From: Burkholderia sp. S171
GTDB lineage: Bacteria; Pseudomonadota; Gammaproteobacteria; Burkholderiales; Burkholderiaceae
DNA length: 64,000 nt
NCBI RefSeq assembly: GCF_009766085.1
Contig: NZ_LMUF01000062.1
Location: 1-64,000 of the forward strand
Direction of reading: 5' to 3'
Part shown: positions 1 through 7,890 of the stretch, one piece after another
How the letters are laid out: every line of letters begins with the position of its first letter
Position numbering within the stretch: the stretch's first letter is position 1
Position numbers and translations under genes: made by a program
Notes under the pieces: model-generated
The model's input: only the letters and a program-made list of their open reading frames with translations
The model's database searches: none
What the model was told of the DNA's origin: nothing

Positions 1-80
1 GAACAACCCAGCCTTCTTAAAAAGCGCATCTCACCGCACATCTTGAGACACTATGTGCCGTTCCGGACTATGTCGGGTAA
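1..80 (+). repeat. Inverted-repeat copy, left flank of RIT-A
   Basis: Bases 1-80 are identical, in reverse complement, to 3438-3517. Bases 1-51 read in frame as the segment of the minus-strand third recombinase (3308-4270) up to its HILRH box. This is therefore a second, oppositely oriented copy of that gene fragment. The repeat is cut by the window edge and may extend further left. Confidence 0.9.
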
Positions 81-178
81 TCCAGAAATAGCGTGGATTT
101 CACGGGCGATTCAAGCGTTCGGCTAGAGATAGTCTTGACTCCTTCCACTAGCCCCCGCATGTCGGGAAGGAGCTCATC

Positions 179-1417
179 GTGAAGTACATCGTCCATGACC
201 AGGCCGTTCTCTCTCGACCGCCTGAAGGACCGCTTGCGGCCTATATCGGATCGTTTGCGAGATCGCTCAGTGAGCAGGGATACAGTGCAGGATCACTGAA
301 GCAGCAAGTACGGATCGCAGCAGGGTTTAGCCGTTGGCTTGAACAGACGGGTGTTGGAGTGCGCAGCATCTGCGCCGACCATGCGATACGGTATTTGCGA
401 TATCGCGCTCGACATGTTCGGCCCCGCCGGGGGGATCAGGCTGCGCTCAGACACCTCATTGATTTTCTGCGCCAGGAGCAACTGATTCCTGCGGAGCGGG
501 TACCACTGCCCCGACTGCCGTCTACTGAGCGCTGCGTACAGGCATACGTGGCGTACTTACGCGAAGCGCGTGCCTTGGCCACAGCGACGATCGTCAACTA
601 CGTGCCGTTCGTCCGCGGTTTCCTTGAAGAGTGTTTCGGTAAAGGACGCGTCACACTCTCTCGCCTATGTGCTGGCGATGTTGTGAGATTTGTACAACGT
701 CAGGCGCCGCGTTTGCAGCCGAAGCGGGCGAAGCTTCTGACCGCTGCGCTGCGATCCTTTCTACGTTATGTGCGCTATCGCGGCGACATTACACTGGATT
801 TGGCCGCCGCAGTTCCAGTCGTGGCCAACTGGTCGATGCCGTCAATCGCACGTGGGATCGCCCCAGATCAAACACGGCAGTTGTTAGCCAGCATCGATCA
901 GCGAAGCGCAACCGGTCGTCGAGACTATGCCATTTTGCTTTTGCTTGCTCGATTGGGGCTGCGCTCCGGGGAAGTAGCGTCGCTTGAGCTGGATGAGATC
1001 GACTGGAGCGCGGGACGTTTGAGCGTGCGCGGTAAAAGCGGGCATCGCAACGAATTGCCATTGCCCGCCGACGTCGGAAAGGCGATCGCTACATACCTGA
1101 TTCGCGGGCGACCGCGAAGCACTTGTCGTCGTGTATTTTTGCGCGCCCGGGCTCCGATCACAGGGTTTAGCGGGGCAAGTGGAGTTGGTTCGGTTGTGCG
1201 GCACGCACTCCAGCGCGCCGGCATCGACGCTCCAACCATGGGGGCTCATCAGTTCCGTCACGGATTGGCCACCGAGATGCTGTGCCATGGTGCCTCGCTC
1301 GGTGAGATAGGAGAGTTGTTGGGGCATCATCACCCGCAGACCACGAAGATCTACACCAAGGTCGACATCAAGGCATTGCGTACGCTGGCTGTGCCGTGGC
1401 CGGGAGGTGTGCAATGA
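179..1417 (+). CDS. ritA: Tyrosine recombinase, first gene of RIT-A
   Basis: A 412-aa site-specific recombinase starting at GTG 179 behind AAGGAG (167-172). The N-terminal half has SAM-like core-binding folds (about residues 15-215). The C-terminal catalytic domain has all expected residues: R262 (LGLRSGE), K286, H357 and R360 (HQFR), H383 (LLGHH) and nucleophile Y392 (TKIYTK). It should cut and rejoin DNA through a 3'-phosphotyrosine. Its stop overlaps the start of the next gene by 4 bp, pointing to translational coupling. RIT proteins are thought to act together; which of the three cuts which strand is not known to me. Confidence 0.88.
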   Translation: MKYIVHDQAVLSRPPEGPLAAYIGSFARSLSEQGYSAGSLKQQVRIAAGFSRWLEQTGVGVRSICADHAIRYLRYRARHVRPRRGDQAALRHLIDFLRQEQLIPAERVPLPRLPSTERCVQAYVAYLREARALATATIVNYVPFVRGFLEECFGKGRVTLSRLCAGDVVRFVQRQAPRLQPKRAKLLTAALRSFLRYVRYRGDITLDLAAAVPVVANWSMPSIARGIAPDQTRQLLASIDQRSATGRRDYAILLLLARLGLRSGEVASLELDEIDWSAGRLSVRGKSGHRNELPLPADVGKAIATYLIRGRPRSTCRRVFLRARAPITGFSGASGVGSVVRHALQRAGIDAPTMGAHQFRHGLATEMLCHGASLGEIGELLGHHHPQTTKIYTKVDIKALRTLAVPWPGGVQ

Positions 1418-2358
1418 ACACGCTCCGGCAGGCAGTTGCTGAGTATCTCAGTCTTCGACGCAGCTTGGGATTCAAGCTGCACGATGCGGGCAAATCGTTA
1501 CTCGATTTCGCGACCTTCATGGAGCAGCATCGCGCCCCCTGTATCACCCAGGCGTTGGCTCTCGCCTGGGCGCAACAACCATTCGACGTCCAACCCGCAC
1601 ACTGGGCGAAGCGACTCAGTTTCGTACGCGAGTTCGCACGTCATCGCAGCGCCACCGATTCGCGAACGGAGATTCCAGCGCAAAGCCTGCTGCCGTTCCA
1701 ACCGAAGCGGGCTCGACCGTATCTGTATTCGGACGATGAGATTCGCAACTTACTGCGAGCCGCCCTTCAAATACCGTGCCGCTATGAGCGCAGTGCACTG
1801 CGGCCCTGGACGTTCTATTGCCTGCTTGGGTTGCTGAGTGTGTCGGGCATGCGTCTCGGGGAAGCACGCAATCTCGAGCTTCGGGACCTCGACCTCGCCA
1901 CTGGGGTGTTAACAATTCGTGGCACTAAATTCGGTAAGTCCCGGCTCGTGCCTTTGCACGACTCGACTTGCGAGGTGCTTGCCGACTACATTGTGCGACG
2001 TAATCGTCATTGGGCCGGTCGGCCAGTGTCCTCCTACCTGTTCGTATCCAACCGAGGCAATCGCCTGGATGGCGCAGAGGTACATCGGACTTTCTATGCG
2101 CTGTCACGACAGGTCGGTCTGCGCGGCGTTTCCGACCATCATGGTCCACGCCTGCACGATATGAGGCATGCATTTGCGACGAACACACTCGTGCATTGGT
2201 ACCGGTCTGAACAGGATCCGGAGCGTTGCCTGCCGATCCTGTCAGCCTACCTCGGCCACGTCCATGTCGCCGATACGCAGTGGTATTTAAGCGGCTCACC
2301 GGAACTCATGCACGAGGCCATGCGCCGGCTCGAACTGCGCTGGGAGAACCGGCCATGA
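1414..2358 (+). CDS. ritB: Tyrosine recombinase, second gene of RIT-A
   Basis: A 314-aa recombinase. The start at 1414 is preferred over the upstream in-frame ATG because it overlaps the previous TGA (ATGA) and has GGGAGG at 1402-1407. Catalytic residues are complete: R147 (SGMRLGE), K172 (TKFGKSR), H248 and R251 (HDMR), H282 (YLGH) and Y291 (DTQWYL). The DTQWYLS tyrosine box and FGKSRLVPL strand also appear in the second gene of the other trio (4263-5234), so the two are orthologous positions of two different RIT elements. Confidence 0.87.
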   Translation: MNTLRQAVAEYLSLRRSLGFKLHDAGKSLLDFATFMEQHRAPCITQALALAWAQQPFDVQPAHWAKRLSFVREFARHRSATDSRTEIPAQSLLPFQPKRARPYLYSDDEIRNLLRAALQIPCRYERSALRPWTFYCLLGLLSVSGMRLGEARNLELRDLDLATGVLTIRGTKFGKSRLVPLHDSTCEVLADYIVRRNRHWAGRPVSSYLFVSNRGNRLDGAEVHRTFYALSRQVGLRGVSDHHGPRLHDMRHAFATNTLVHWYRSEQDPERCLPILSAYLGHVHVADTQWYLSGSPELMHEAMRRLELRWENRP

Positions 2359-3353
2359 CCACGCCCGCCAGCTTCGCCCCGCTGCTCGAGCGTTTCTTTA
2401 CACAGCGGCTGATGCAGCAGCGCCAGGCGAGTCCTCACACAATCAGTTCCTATCGCGATACCTTCCGTCAATTTCTGAAGTTCGTACAGCAGCGTTTGCA
2501 TACGCAACCGTCACGGTTGAGTTTCGAGGAGATCGATGCGCCGTTGATCGTCGCGTTTCTGGACGACCTGGAGAAACACAAGGGCGTAAGCATTCGCAGC
2601 CGCAATCTGCGGCTAACGGCAATTCATTCGTTTTTCCGGTATGCGGCACTCGAGACGCCGGCGCATTCCGCGCAGATCCAGCGTGTCCTTGCGATTCCCA
2701 GCAAGCGATTCACCCGCACGCTCGTCAGCTTCCTGACGCGTCCGGAAATCGATGCCTTGCTTGCCGCGCCTGACCAGCGTACCTGGTCAGGTCGGCGAGA
2801 TCACGCCTTCATACTGGTAGCTGTGCAGACGGGACTACGTTTGTCCGAAATGACCGGACTCAAACGCGAAGACCTTGTCCTCGGAGCCGGTGCGCACGTG
2901 CGCGTGATCGGCAAGGGCCGCAAGGAACGCTGCACTCCCATCGCCAGATCCACGCTCGCGGTGCTCAAGGGCTGGCTACGAGAACCTCAACGCGGGAGTG
3001 ATGAAGTGCTGTTTCCGAGCGCCAAGGGCGAGCGTCTGAGCGTCCACGGTGTGCAGTACTTGCTAAACAAGCATCGCGAGGCTGCGTCCCGAGTTTGCCC
3101 TTCGTTGAAGCAGAAACGGGTCACCGTGCACCGCTTGAGGCACACGATGGCCATGGACCTTCTGCAGGCTGGCGTTGATCGTTCAGTGATCGCGTTGTGG
3201 CTCGGGCATGAATCGGTGGAAACCACGCAGATCTATCTCGAAGCAACCCTTGCGATGAAGGAGCAAGCCCTCGCGAAGACATCTTCGCCACAGGGCAAGT
3301 CGGTTCGCTACCGGCCGACAGACCAGCTCCTCGGCTTCCTGAATAGCCTGTAG
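2355..3353 (+). CDS. ritC: Tyrosine recombinase, third gene of RIT-A
   Basis: A 332-aa XerC/D-like recombinase starting at 2355 with an ATGA overlap to the preceding gene. Catalytic residues are present: R162 (TGLRLSE), K187 (GKGRKE), H259 and R262 (HRLRH), H285 (WLGHE) and Y294 (TTQIYLE). It is the intact counterpart of the disrupted third gene of RIT-B (3308-4270) and gives the template for what that gene has lost. The last 30 residues extend beyond the tyrosine and are not recognisable. The roughly 110 bp after the stop hold the inverted ACTATGTCGGG pair and no gene. Confidence 0.88.
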   Translation: MTTPASFAPLLERFFTQRLMQQRQASPHTISSYRDTFRQFLKFVQQRLHTQPSRLSFEEIDAPLIVAFLDDLEKHKGVSIRSRNLRLTAIHSFFRYAALETPAHSAQIQRVLAIPSKRFTRTLVSFLTRPEIDALLAAPDQRTWSGRRDHAFILVAVQTGLRLSEMTGLKREDLVLGAGAHVRVIGKGRKERCTPIARSTLAVLKGWLREPQRGSDEVLFPSAKGERLSVHGVQYLLNKHREAASRVCPSLKQKRVTVHRLRHTMAMDLLQAGVDRSVIALWLGHESVETTQIYLEATLAMKEQALAKTSSPQGKSVRYRPTDQLLGFLNSL

Positions 3354-4270
3354 GGCCGGCAAACTATGTCGGGGGATGAATGGGCTGCCTTGCGCCACGA
3401 TGCACGAGTATCGGGTGTTCGTAAAAACCAATTCTCGTTACCCGACATAGTCCGGAACGGCACATAGTGTCTCAAGATGTGCGGTGAGATGCGCTTTTTA
3501 AGAAGGCTGGGTTGTTCCACACTCGCGCGGCTCACAGCAAGATCCAGGCGTTGCGCGACGTTGGAGCGCGACATCGCCTGCCCATCCCGGTTGGGCAGCA
3601 AAGCGGCTTCGCCGCGCATCGCTGAATTCGATCGCAACCAACTGCGAATTTCGGCGACGGTGGCGTCCCACAGGGGAATCGATCGAAGCTTGCGCCCTTT
3701 ACCGCGCAGGTGCACACACGCTGCACCGTCGAGGACCACATCGACGACCCGTACTCCGATAATCTCGGAAACACGCGCCCCCGTGTTGTAGAGCATTGTC
3801 AGTAGCAAGTGATCGCGTCGCGAGGACCAGCTCTCGCCCGGCTGGCCGAGTACGGCCACCATCTCCGCACGCGTGAGGTAGTTCAGCATCGGCCGCTCGA
3901 AACGCTTCATCGGCACTGCCAGTGCGCGCTCGACGCAGTGCAACGACGCCACGTCGCGGCGGCCGGCAAACTTCAGGAACGCGCGCAGTGCGGTGAGCCG
4001 CAAGTTGCGGCTGCGAACCGAGTTCTTCCGATCCTGCTCAAGATAGTCAAGGAAGGCCAGAATCAGATTGGGTTGGATGTCGGCCAGCCGCATCGTGGTC
4101 GGCTCTTTGCCGAGCTGACGGCAGGCGAAGTGCAGAAACAGCAGCAAGGCATCGCGGTAACAGGCCACTGTCTGCGGACTGAGCGCCCGCTGCGCGACCA
4201 GGTATTCCGTAAAGAATGTCTGGACCAACGCAGCGAACGATGGCTGCTTAGGGGCTAGTGTCTCACGCAT
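3308..4270 (-). pseudogene. Third recombinase of RIT-B, truncated by RIT-A insertion
   Basis: The open frame is 320 codons, but only residues 1-268 (4270 down to 3467) match the family. R166 (NTGARVSE), K191 (KGRK) and the H264-R267 box (HILRH) are present. The frame then runs into inserted DNA and loses the GLGH histidine and the tyrosine nucleophile, so the protein should be inactive for strand cleavage. The start overlaps the end of the second RIT-B gene by 8 bp. The missing 3' part is not in this window; the sequence across the insertion is an inverted copy of the 5' part, not the continuation. Confidence 0.85.
3438..3517 (-). repeat. Inverted-repeat copy, right flank of RIT-A
   Basis: Exact reverse complement of 1-80. 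Bases 3467-3517 belong to the disrupted RIT-B third recombinase. Bases 3438-3466 carry the shared junction sequence including the ACTATGTCGGG motif, and probably belong to the inserted element. Confidence 0.9.
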
Positions 4271-5234
4271 CTTGCACCTCCCACTTGGCCGTAGACGACT
4301 CGAAACGTACGGCGGCCAGCGCCATCAACTCGGGCACCGCCGAGAGGTACCAGTAGGTGTTGGTAACCATCGTATGTCCCACGTAGGTCGACAGCGACAG
4401 CATGGCCTGATCAATGTCTACGCCGTGGGCCTGCCACTCCACAATGCGGCGCACAACGAAGGTATGCCGCAGGTCATGAATGCGTGGGGCATGGTGCGCT
4501 CCGCGGTTGGCCCAGCCTAGCTGCTGGCTTAGGTCGCGGAAGACGCGATGCACTTGACGCACGCCGAGTGGCAGACCTCGTCGTCGACCGCGGGTGCCGA
4601 CGAAGAATGGGCCATCTTCCGTTGGCGTCCCCTCAGTCAAGTCGCGCTGCAAGCAATACCGGCGCAAGCAACCCACGGTGCTTGGGTGCATAGGAACCTG
4701 GCGCGACTTGCCGAACTTGGTCCGACGGATGGTCAGCATCCCGTCCTTAAGATCAACATCGTCGTTGCACAGCGCCAGCGCCTCGCCGATCCGCAGCCCC
4801 GTGGCGGCGATCAATCCAAACAGCGTTTCGTAGACGGCGCCGCGGAGCGCCGGCGAAGGCCCAAGTCGGCGCGAGCGAGCAAGTAGGTCGACTATCTCTT
4901 CTTCGCTGAAGATGTGGGGTGCTTGCCGCTGCGGCAACCGTCCGAAGATCGAATCGTCGGGTACCTCGGTGCGTGGCTCGAACTGCTGCAGCCAGCGCAG
5001 GAACGTGCGCAGCCTCTTCAGCCGTCGCGCCCAGGTCCGTGGGTCATTGCCTTCGCGGCGGTCGCTTCGGGCCCAAGCGGCCATGAGTTCCACCGTTAAG
5101 GCGCCGCGATGACCGGCAGCGTGGACATGGCGCGCGAAGCTGCGCAGGACGTAGCCGTCATCGGAGAATCCCAGTTGGCGACGCTCGACTAGAAACTGTT
5201 CGACGCGTGCTTGCATAGAGGTCGGCGTGCTCAT
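4263..5234 (-). CDS. ritB: Tyrosine recombinase, second gene of RIT-B
   Basis: A 323-aa recombinase. The start at 5234 is chosen because it overlaps the upstream gene's TGA by 4 bp (ATGA), as in the other trio; an upstream extension to 5705 exists but lies inside the first gene. Family boxes are intact: ATGLRIGE arginine, TKFGKSR lysine, HDLRH histidine/arginine and TNTYWYLSAVPE tyrosine box. Its similarity to the RIT-A gene at 1414-2358 is clear in motifs, yet the proteins are well diverged, so the two trios are different RIT lineages rather than a recent duplication. Confidence 0.86.
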   Translation of the reverse strand: MSTPTSMQARVEQFLVERRQLGFSDDGYVLRSFARHVHAAGHRGALTVELMAAWARSDRREGNDPRTWARRLKRLRTFLRWLQQFEPRTEVPDDSIFGRLPQRQAPHIFSEEEIVDLLARSRRLGPSPALRGAVYETLFGLIAATGLRIGEALALCNDDVDLKDGMLTIRRTKFGKSRQVPMHPSTVGCLRRYCLQRDLTEGTPTEDGPFFVGTRGRRRGLPLGVRQVHRVFRDLSQQLGWANRGAHHAPRIHDLRHTFVVRRIVEWQAHGVDIDQAMLSLSTYVGHTMVTNTYWYLSAVPELMALAAVRFESSTAKWEVQDA

Positions 5235-6526
5235 GCTGCGCTCCCTGGCCATGGCAGCGCGACCTCGACCAACTTGCGACTGTCGAGCTTGGCATAGATC
5301 AGAGTCGTGTTCAGCGAGCGGTGACGCAGGACGTCCGCGACTTCCTTCAGCGAGGAGCCACTGGCTAGCAAGCGGGTCGCCATCGTGTGGCGCAGCAGAT
5401 GCGAGCGTGTGTAAGGAAGGCCGGCGCGGGTGAAGGCTTGGCGGATCGTCTTGCGGACGAGATCGGTGCCGGCAGGTTGGTCGCGCGGCGCAATATGGCG
5501 GACAAAGATGGCCCGATTGGAAGTCTTGGGACGCTCCTGCTCGAGGTAGGCCGCGATGGCTTCGCCGGTAGTGGAGGGTAGCGGCAGCATATCCTCGCGG
5601 CGTCCCTTGGTGTGCCGCAAGACGAGCGTACCGGCTTGCCAGTCGATATCGTCTAGGCTGAGACGGGCGATCTCGCCGCTGCGCAGTCCGAGGTCGAGCG
5701 CACATCGCACGATGGCGTCGGCTCGTCTCATCGAGCGGCCCTGTTGGCCGAGCGATCTGATCAACCGTTCGACCTCTTCCGCCGTCAGCGACTTGGGCAA
5801 CGAGGAGAGCGACCAGTTAGCAGGATAGGACACCGCGCCAATCAGTCCGTGGACAAGATCGCCAAGCGAGGCGCGATAGCGGAAGTAGCCGCGCAGAGAT
5901 GCCACGACCGACCCAGCATTCGCCGGTTTGCTGTAGAGCTTCGCTTGACCGGCAAAGAAACGCCGAACGTGCTCGGGTTTGATTGTGGCGACGTCTACGG
6001 CACCCTCGCCGAAACGAGCCGTCAGCAACCGTCCGACGATGCGCAAAGCTATGCTCCGCGTCTTAGGCGCCAGGCCGCGCACGTGATCCATGTACTCGTC
6101 GTAGCGGCGCAGTTCCTCATCTACCGGTGTCGCGCGGTTTGCGGGCACCGCGATGACGCCCTGCGCGCGCAACACTACGAGCAGATGTCCTAGCGCTGCA
6201 CTGTGGTCACCCCGATCGCGTCGGATCGGACCGGGGCATTCGCACTGCGGCAAATGCTTGTCGAGAAACTGAGCGATCAACACTTCGTCGATCCCTTGCC
6301 GCCGACGGTGCCCGAAATGCGCCCATCGGGCGAAATGCATGATGCAGCGAAGATAGGTAACAACCGTCTTTGCAGCGTACCGGCGTTGGTTTAGGTACTG
6401 CTTGAACGCACCAACGCATGGCCCGATCGGCCCGTCGGGGAAAAGGTCTATGTCAGCGAGGTGGGAACGGCGAACGATGCCCATGATGATCTCCAGAAGT
6501 GGGACCACCACTGCATCCTCAGACAC
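5231..6526 (-). CDS. ritA: Tyrosine recombinase, first gene of RIT-B
   Basis: A 431-aa recombinase, first gene of the disrupted trio. The catalytic domain (about residues 245-425) has LGLRSGEIARL arginine, the HTKGRRED lysine region, HLLRHTMATRLL histidine/arginine, an LRH histidine in place of the more common LGH, and LIYAKLD with the tyrosine. An in-frame second ATG lies 14 codons in (MGIVRRSH), so the start is not certain. With its second gene it is intact, but the element as a whole has lost its third protein. Confidence 0.85.
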   Translation of the reverse strand: MSEDAVVVPLLEIIMGIVRRSHLADIDLFPDGPIGPCVGAFKQYLNQRRYAAKTVVTYLRCIMHFARWAHFGHRRRQGIDEVLIAQFLDKHLPQCECPGPIRRDRGDHSAALGHLLVVLRAQGVIAVPANRATPVDEELRRYDEYMDHVRGLAPKTRSIALRIVGRLLTARFGEGAVDVATIKPEHVRRFFAGQAKLYSKPANAGSVVASLRGYFRYRASLGDLVHGLIGAVSYPANWSLSSLPKSLTAEEVERLIRSLGQQGRSMRRADAIVRCALDLGLRSGEIARLSLDDIDWQAGTLVLRHTKGRREDMLPLPSTTGEAIAAYLEQERPKTSNRAIFVRHIAPRDQPAGTDLVRKTIRQAFTRAGLPYTRSHLLRHTMATRLLASGSSLKEVADVLRHRSLNTTLIYAKLDSRKLVEVALPWPGSAA

Positions 6527-6972
6527 AAACTATGTCCAGATCTTTACGTGTTCGACTTGCCCACGTTCCGCCACGATTGGGGCGGCGTCATCGGCCGCCG
6601 ACCATCTGTGCATAGTTGCGACCTGAGCATAGGGGTCGCTATGCAAAGGTTTACATAGCGACCCGTTTCCGCCGGTCGGCCAAAGTCTGCCCGGACGGCA
6701 GGTTTCAGGGTACAAGAGTCAATCGCTAAGCAACGTTGGCCGATGCGTGATCGGCCGTTACAGATAGCCTTAGACTCGCATCTTTTGTATGACCGTCCCG
6801 GTGCCGAGGATCGCCACGACACGCTTGTAGCCGCCGATCAAGTATCGAGGAGCGCACGGCGTCGAACGACGGAAAGCGCCCGAACTCGCTCCCCGCGCGC
6901 TTCCCAGAGTTTGAAGTCCAGATCGGCCGTTCAGCGCTTTGTAAGTCAAAATCGTTCGCGCAGACAAGCCCT
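6527..6972. other. Gene-free flank of RIT-B
   Basis: About 450 bp without a convincing gene. It contains another CTATGTC copy (6530-6536), just outside the first recombinase start, and the perfect hairpin described separately. The minus strand at about 6770-6860 could encode a short conserved-looking peptide tail (GGYKRVVAILGTGTV), possibly a gene relic, but I cannot name it. Confidence 0.5.
6633..6664. repeat. Perfect 11-bp inverted repeat near RIT-B outer end
   Basis: GGGTCGCTATG (6633-6643) is followed after 10 nt by its exact complement CATAGCGACCC (6654-6664). A relaxed extra half-copy, CATAGTTGCGACC, lies at 6611-6623. There is no U-run, so it is not a factor-independent terminator. 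A recombinase core-type site at the RIT-B end is one explanation. Confidence 0.6.
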
Positions 6973-7419
6973 CTAAGCCTTCAACGGGGGCCCAAGAAAC
7001 TCGACACCCCACTTTGCACCAAAGTTTCGTAAAGCGTCGGGTTGAGGCTCACCATTCGCCATTACGCTGCGAAGTTGGTTGAAGAAAGCGGCAGCATCGA
7101 GTCCCGGGGTGATCAGCACCAGCATGCGCGACGTCTCTTTGTCGATGTTGGTGAAGCGGTGCGTGCTGCCCGCATGCCCCACCACGGTTTCTCCCGCGCT
7201 CGCGATAGTGCGCTCCCCGTCCACCTCGAATAGGTATTGACCGGTCAGCACATGGAAAATTTCGGTTTCCCGTTCGTGCCGGTGCATTGGCGGCCCGTAT
7301 CCGGGCTCATCGGAAGTTTCGATGAGTGTCGCCTTGTTTCCGGTCGCTGCCGCGGCGATGCGCACCTGAACGTTGACGCCGATCGCGGGTATGTCGATGG
7401 TGTTGAGATTCGATTGCAT
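6973..7419 (-). CDS. Cupin-domain protein
   Basis: A 148-aa single-domain cupin. Motif 1 is visible as PPMHRHERETEIFHVL (metal-binding histidines and glutamate, about residues 46-61), and motif 2 contributes the histidine in AGSTHRF. The domain fills the protein, with a conserved tail KWGVEFLGPPL. Function cannot be read from sequence; such small cupins include isomerases, dioxygenases and sensors. It follows another cupin gene (7424-7825) with a 4-nt gap and is therefore probably co-transcribed with it. It is closely similar along its whole length to the product of 23009-23512, so a duplication within this region is likely. Confidence 0.8.
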   Translation of the reverse strand: MQSNLNTIDIPAIGVNVQVRIAAAATGNKATLIETSDEPGYGPPMHRHERETEIFHVLTGQYLFEVDGERTIASAGETVVGHAGSTHRFTNIDKETSRMLVLITPGLDAAAFFNQLRSVMANGEPQPDALRNFGAKWGVEFLGPPLKA

Positions 7420-7423
7420 GATG

Positions 7424-7825
7424 TTATACCTTGAGATTGTTTGTCCGATGGACGATTTGCATGGCGTCGAAGCCAGGAACGATCATCACCAGTTGCTTTG
7501 ATGGATGGCTGTCGATATTCACGAAGCGATGCGGCACGTTGCCATTTGCCACGACGGTATCTCCCGCCGTCGCTTCGAAGCACTTGCCGTCGACCTCGAA
7601 AAGATAGCCCCCCTGCAAGACGTAGAAGATCTCGGCTTCGCGATGCTTATGCAGCGGCGGGCCGAAGCCCGGCGCGTTAATCGTCTCGATCAGTTCGAGG
7701 CCGCTGCCCGCGAAGTCTTTCGGCGTGCGGACCCTTAACTCCAGACCGATCTCGGGAACGGCGACGCATCGATTGTTCGCAAGAGCCACGCAAGCGCTCT
7801 CAGTCAATTTGAAACTCGTATTCAT
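7424..7825 (-). CDS. Cupin-domain protein
   Basis: A 133-aa cupin, upstream partner of the cupin at 6973-7419. Motif 1 is PPLHKHREAEIFYVL and motif 2 includes NVPHRF, so the usual metal ligands are present. It is more distant from the other cupins in this window and lacks their conserved C-terminal tail. No signal peptide is seen, so a cytoplasmic protein is expected. The two-gene arrangement suggests they are made together; substrate unknown. Confidence 0.78.
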   Translation of the reverse strand: MNTSFKLTESACVALANNRCVAVPEIGLELRVRTPKDFAGSGLELIETINAPGFGPPLHKHREAEIFYVLQGGYLFEVDGKCFEATAGDTVVANGNVPHRFVNIDSHPSKQLVMIVPGFDAMQIVHRTNNLKV

Positions 7826-7890
7826 GGTGGTGTTTCCGAAAATGCACCGGACAAGCCGAACGCCGCCGATGCGCGCTTCAGGAAGCGGAA

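Larger units (their letters stand above)
52..3466 (+). mobile_element. RIT element A (intact recombinase trio)
   Basis: Three tyrosine recombinase genes run in one direction with 4-bp ATGA overlaps, the defining layout of recombinase-in-trio (RIT) elements. Boundaries are placed where the flanking minus-strand recombinase sequence stops matching its family (after the HILRH box at 3467, mirrored at 51). The motif ACTATGTCGGG occurs near the left end (67-77) and as an inverted pair at 3363-3373 / 3441-3451 in the right-end tail, so it is a candidate recombinase site. The exact ends are inferred. Confidence 0.75.

Noticed and set aside
6633..6664. Hairpin as a factor-independent terminator
   Set aside because: No U-run follows on either strand and no gene ends nearby.
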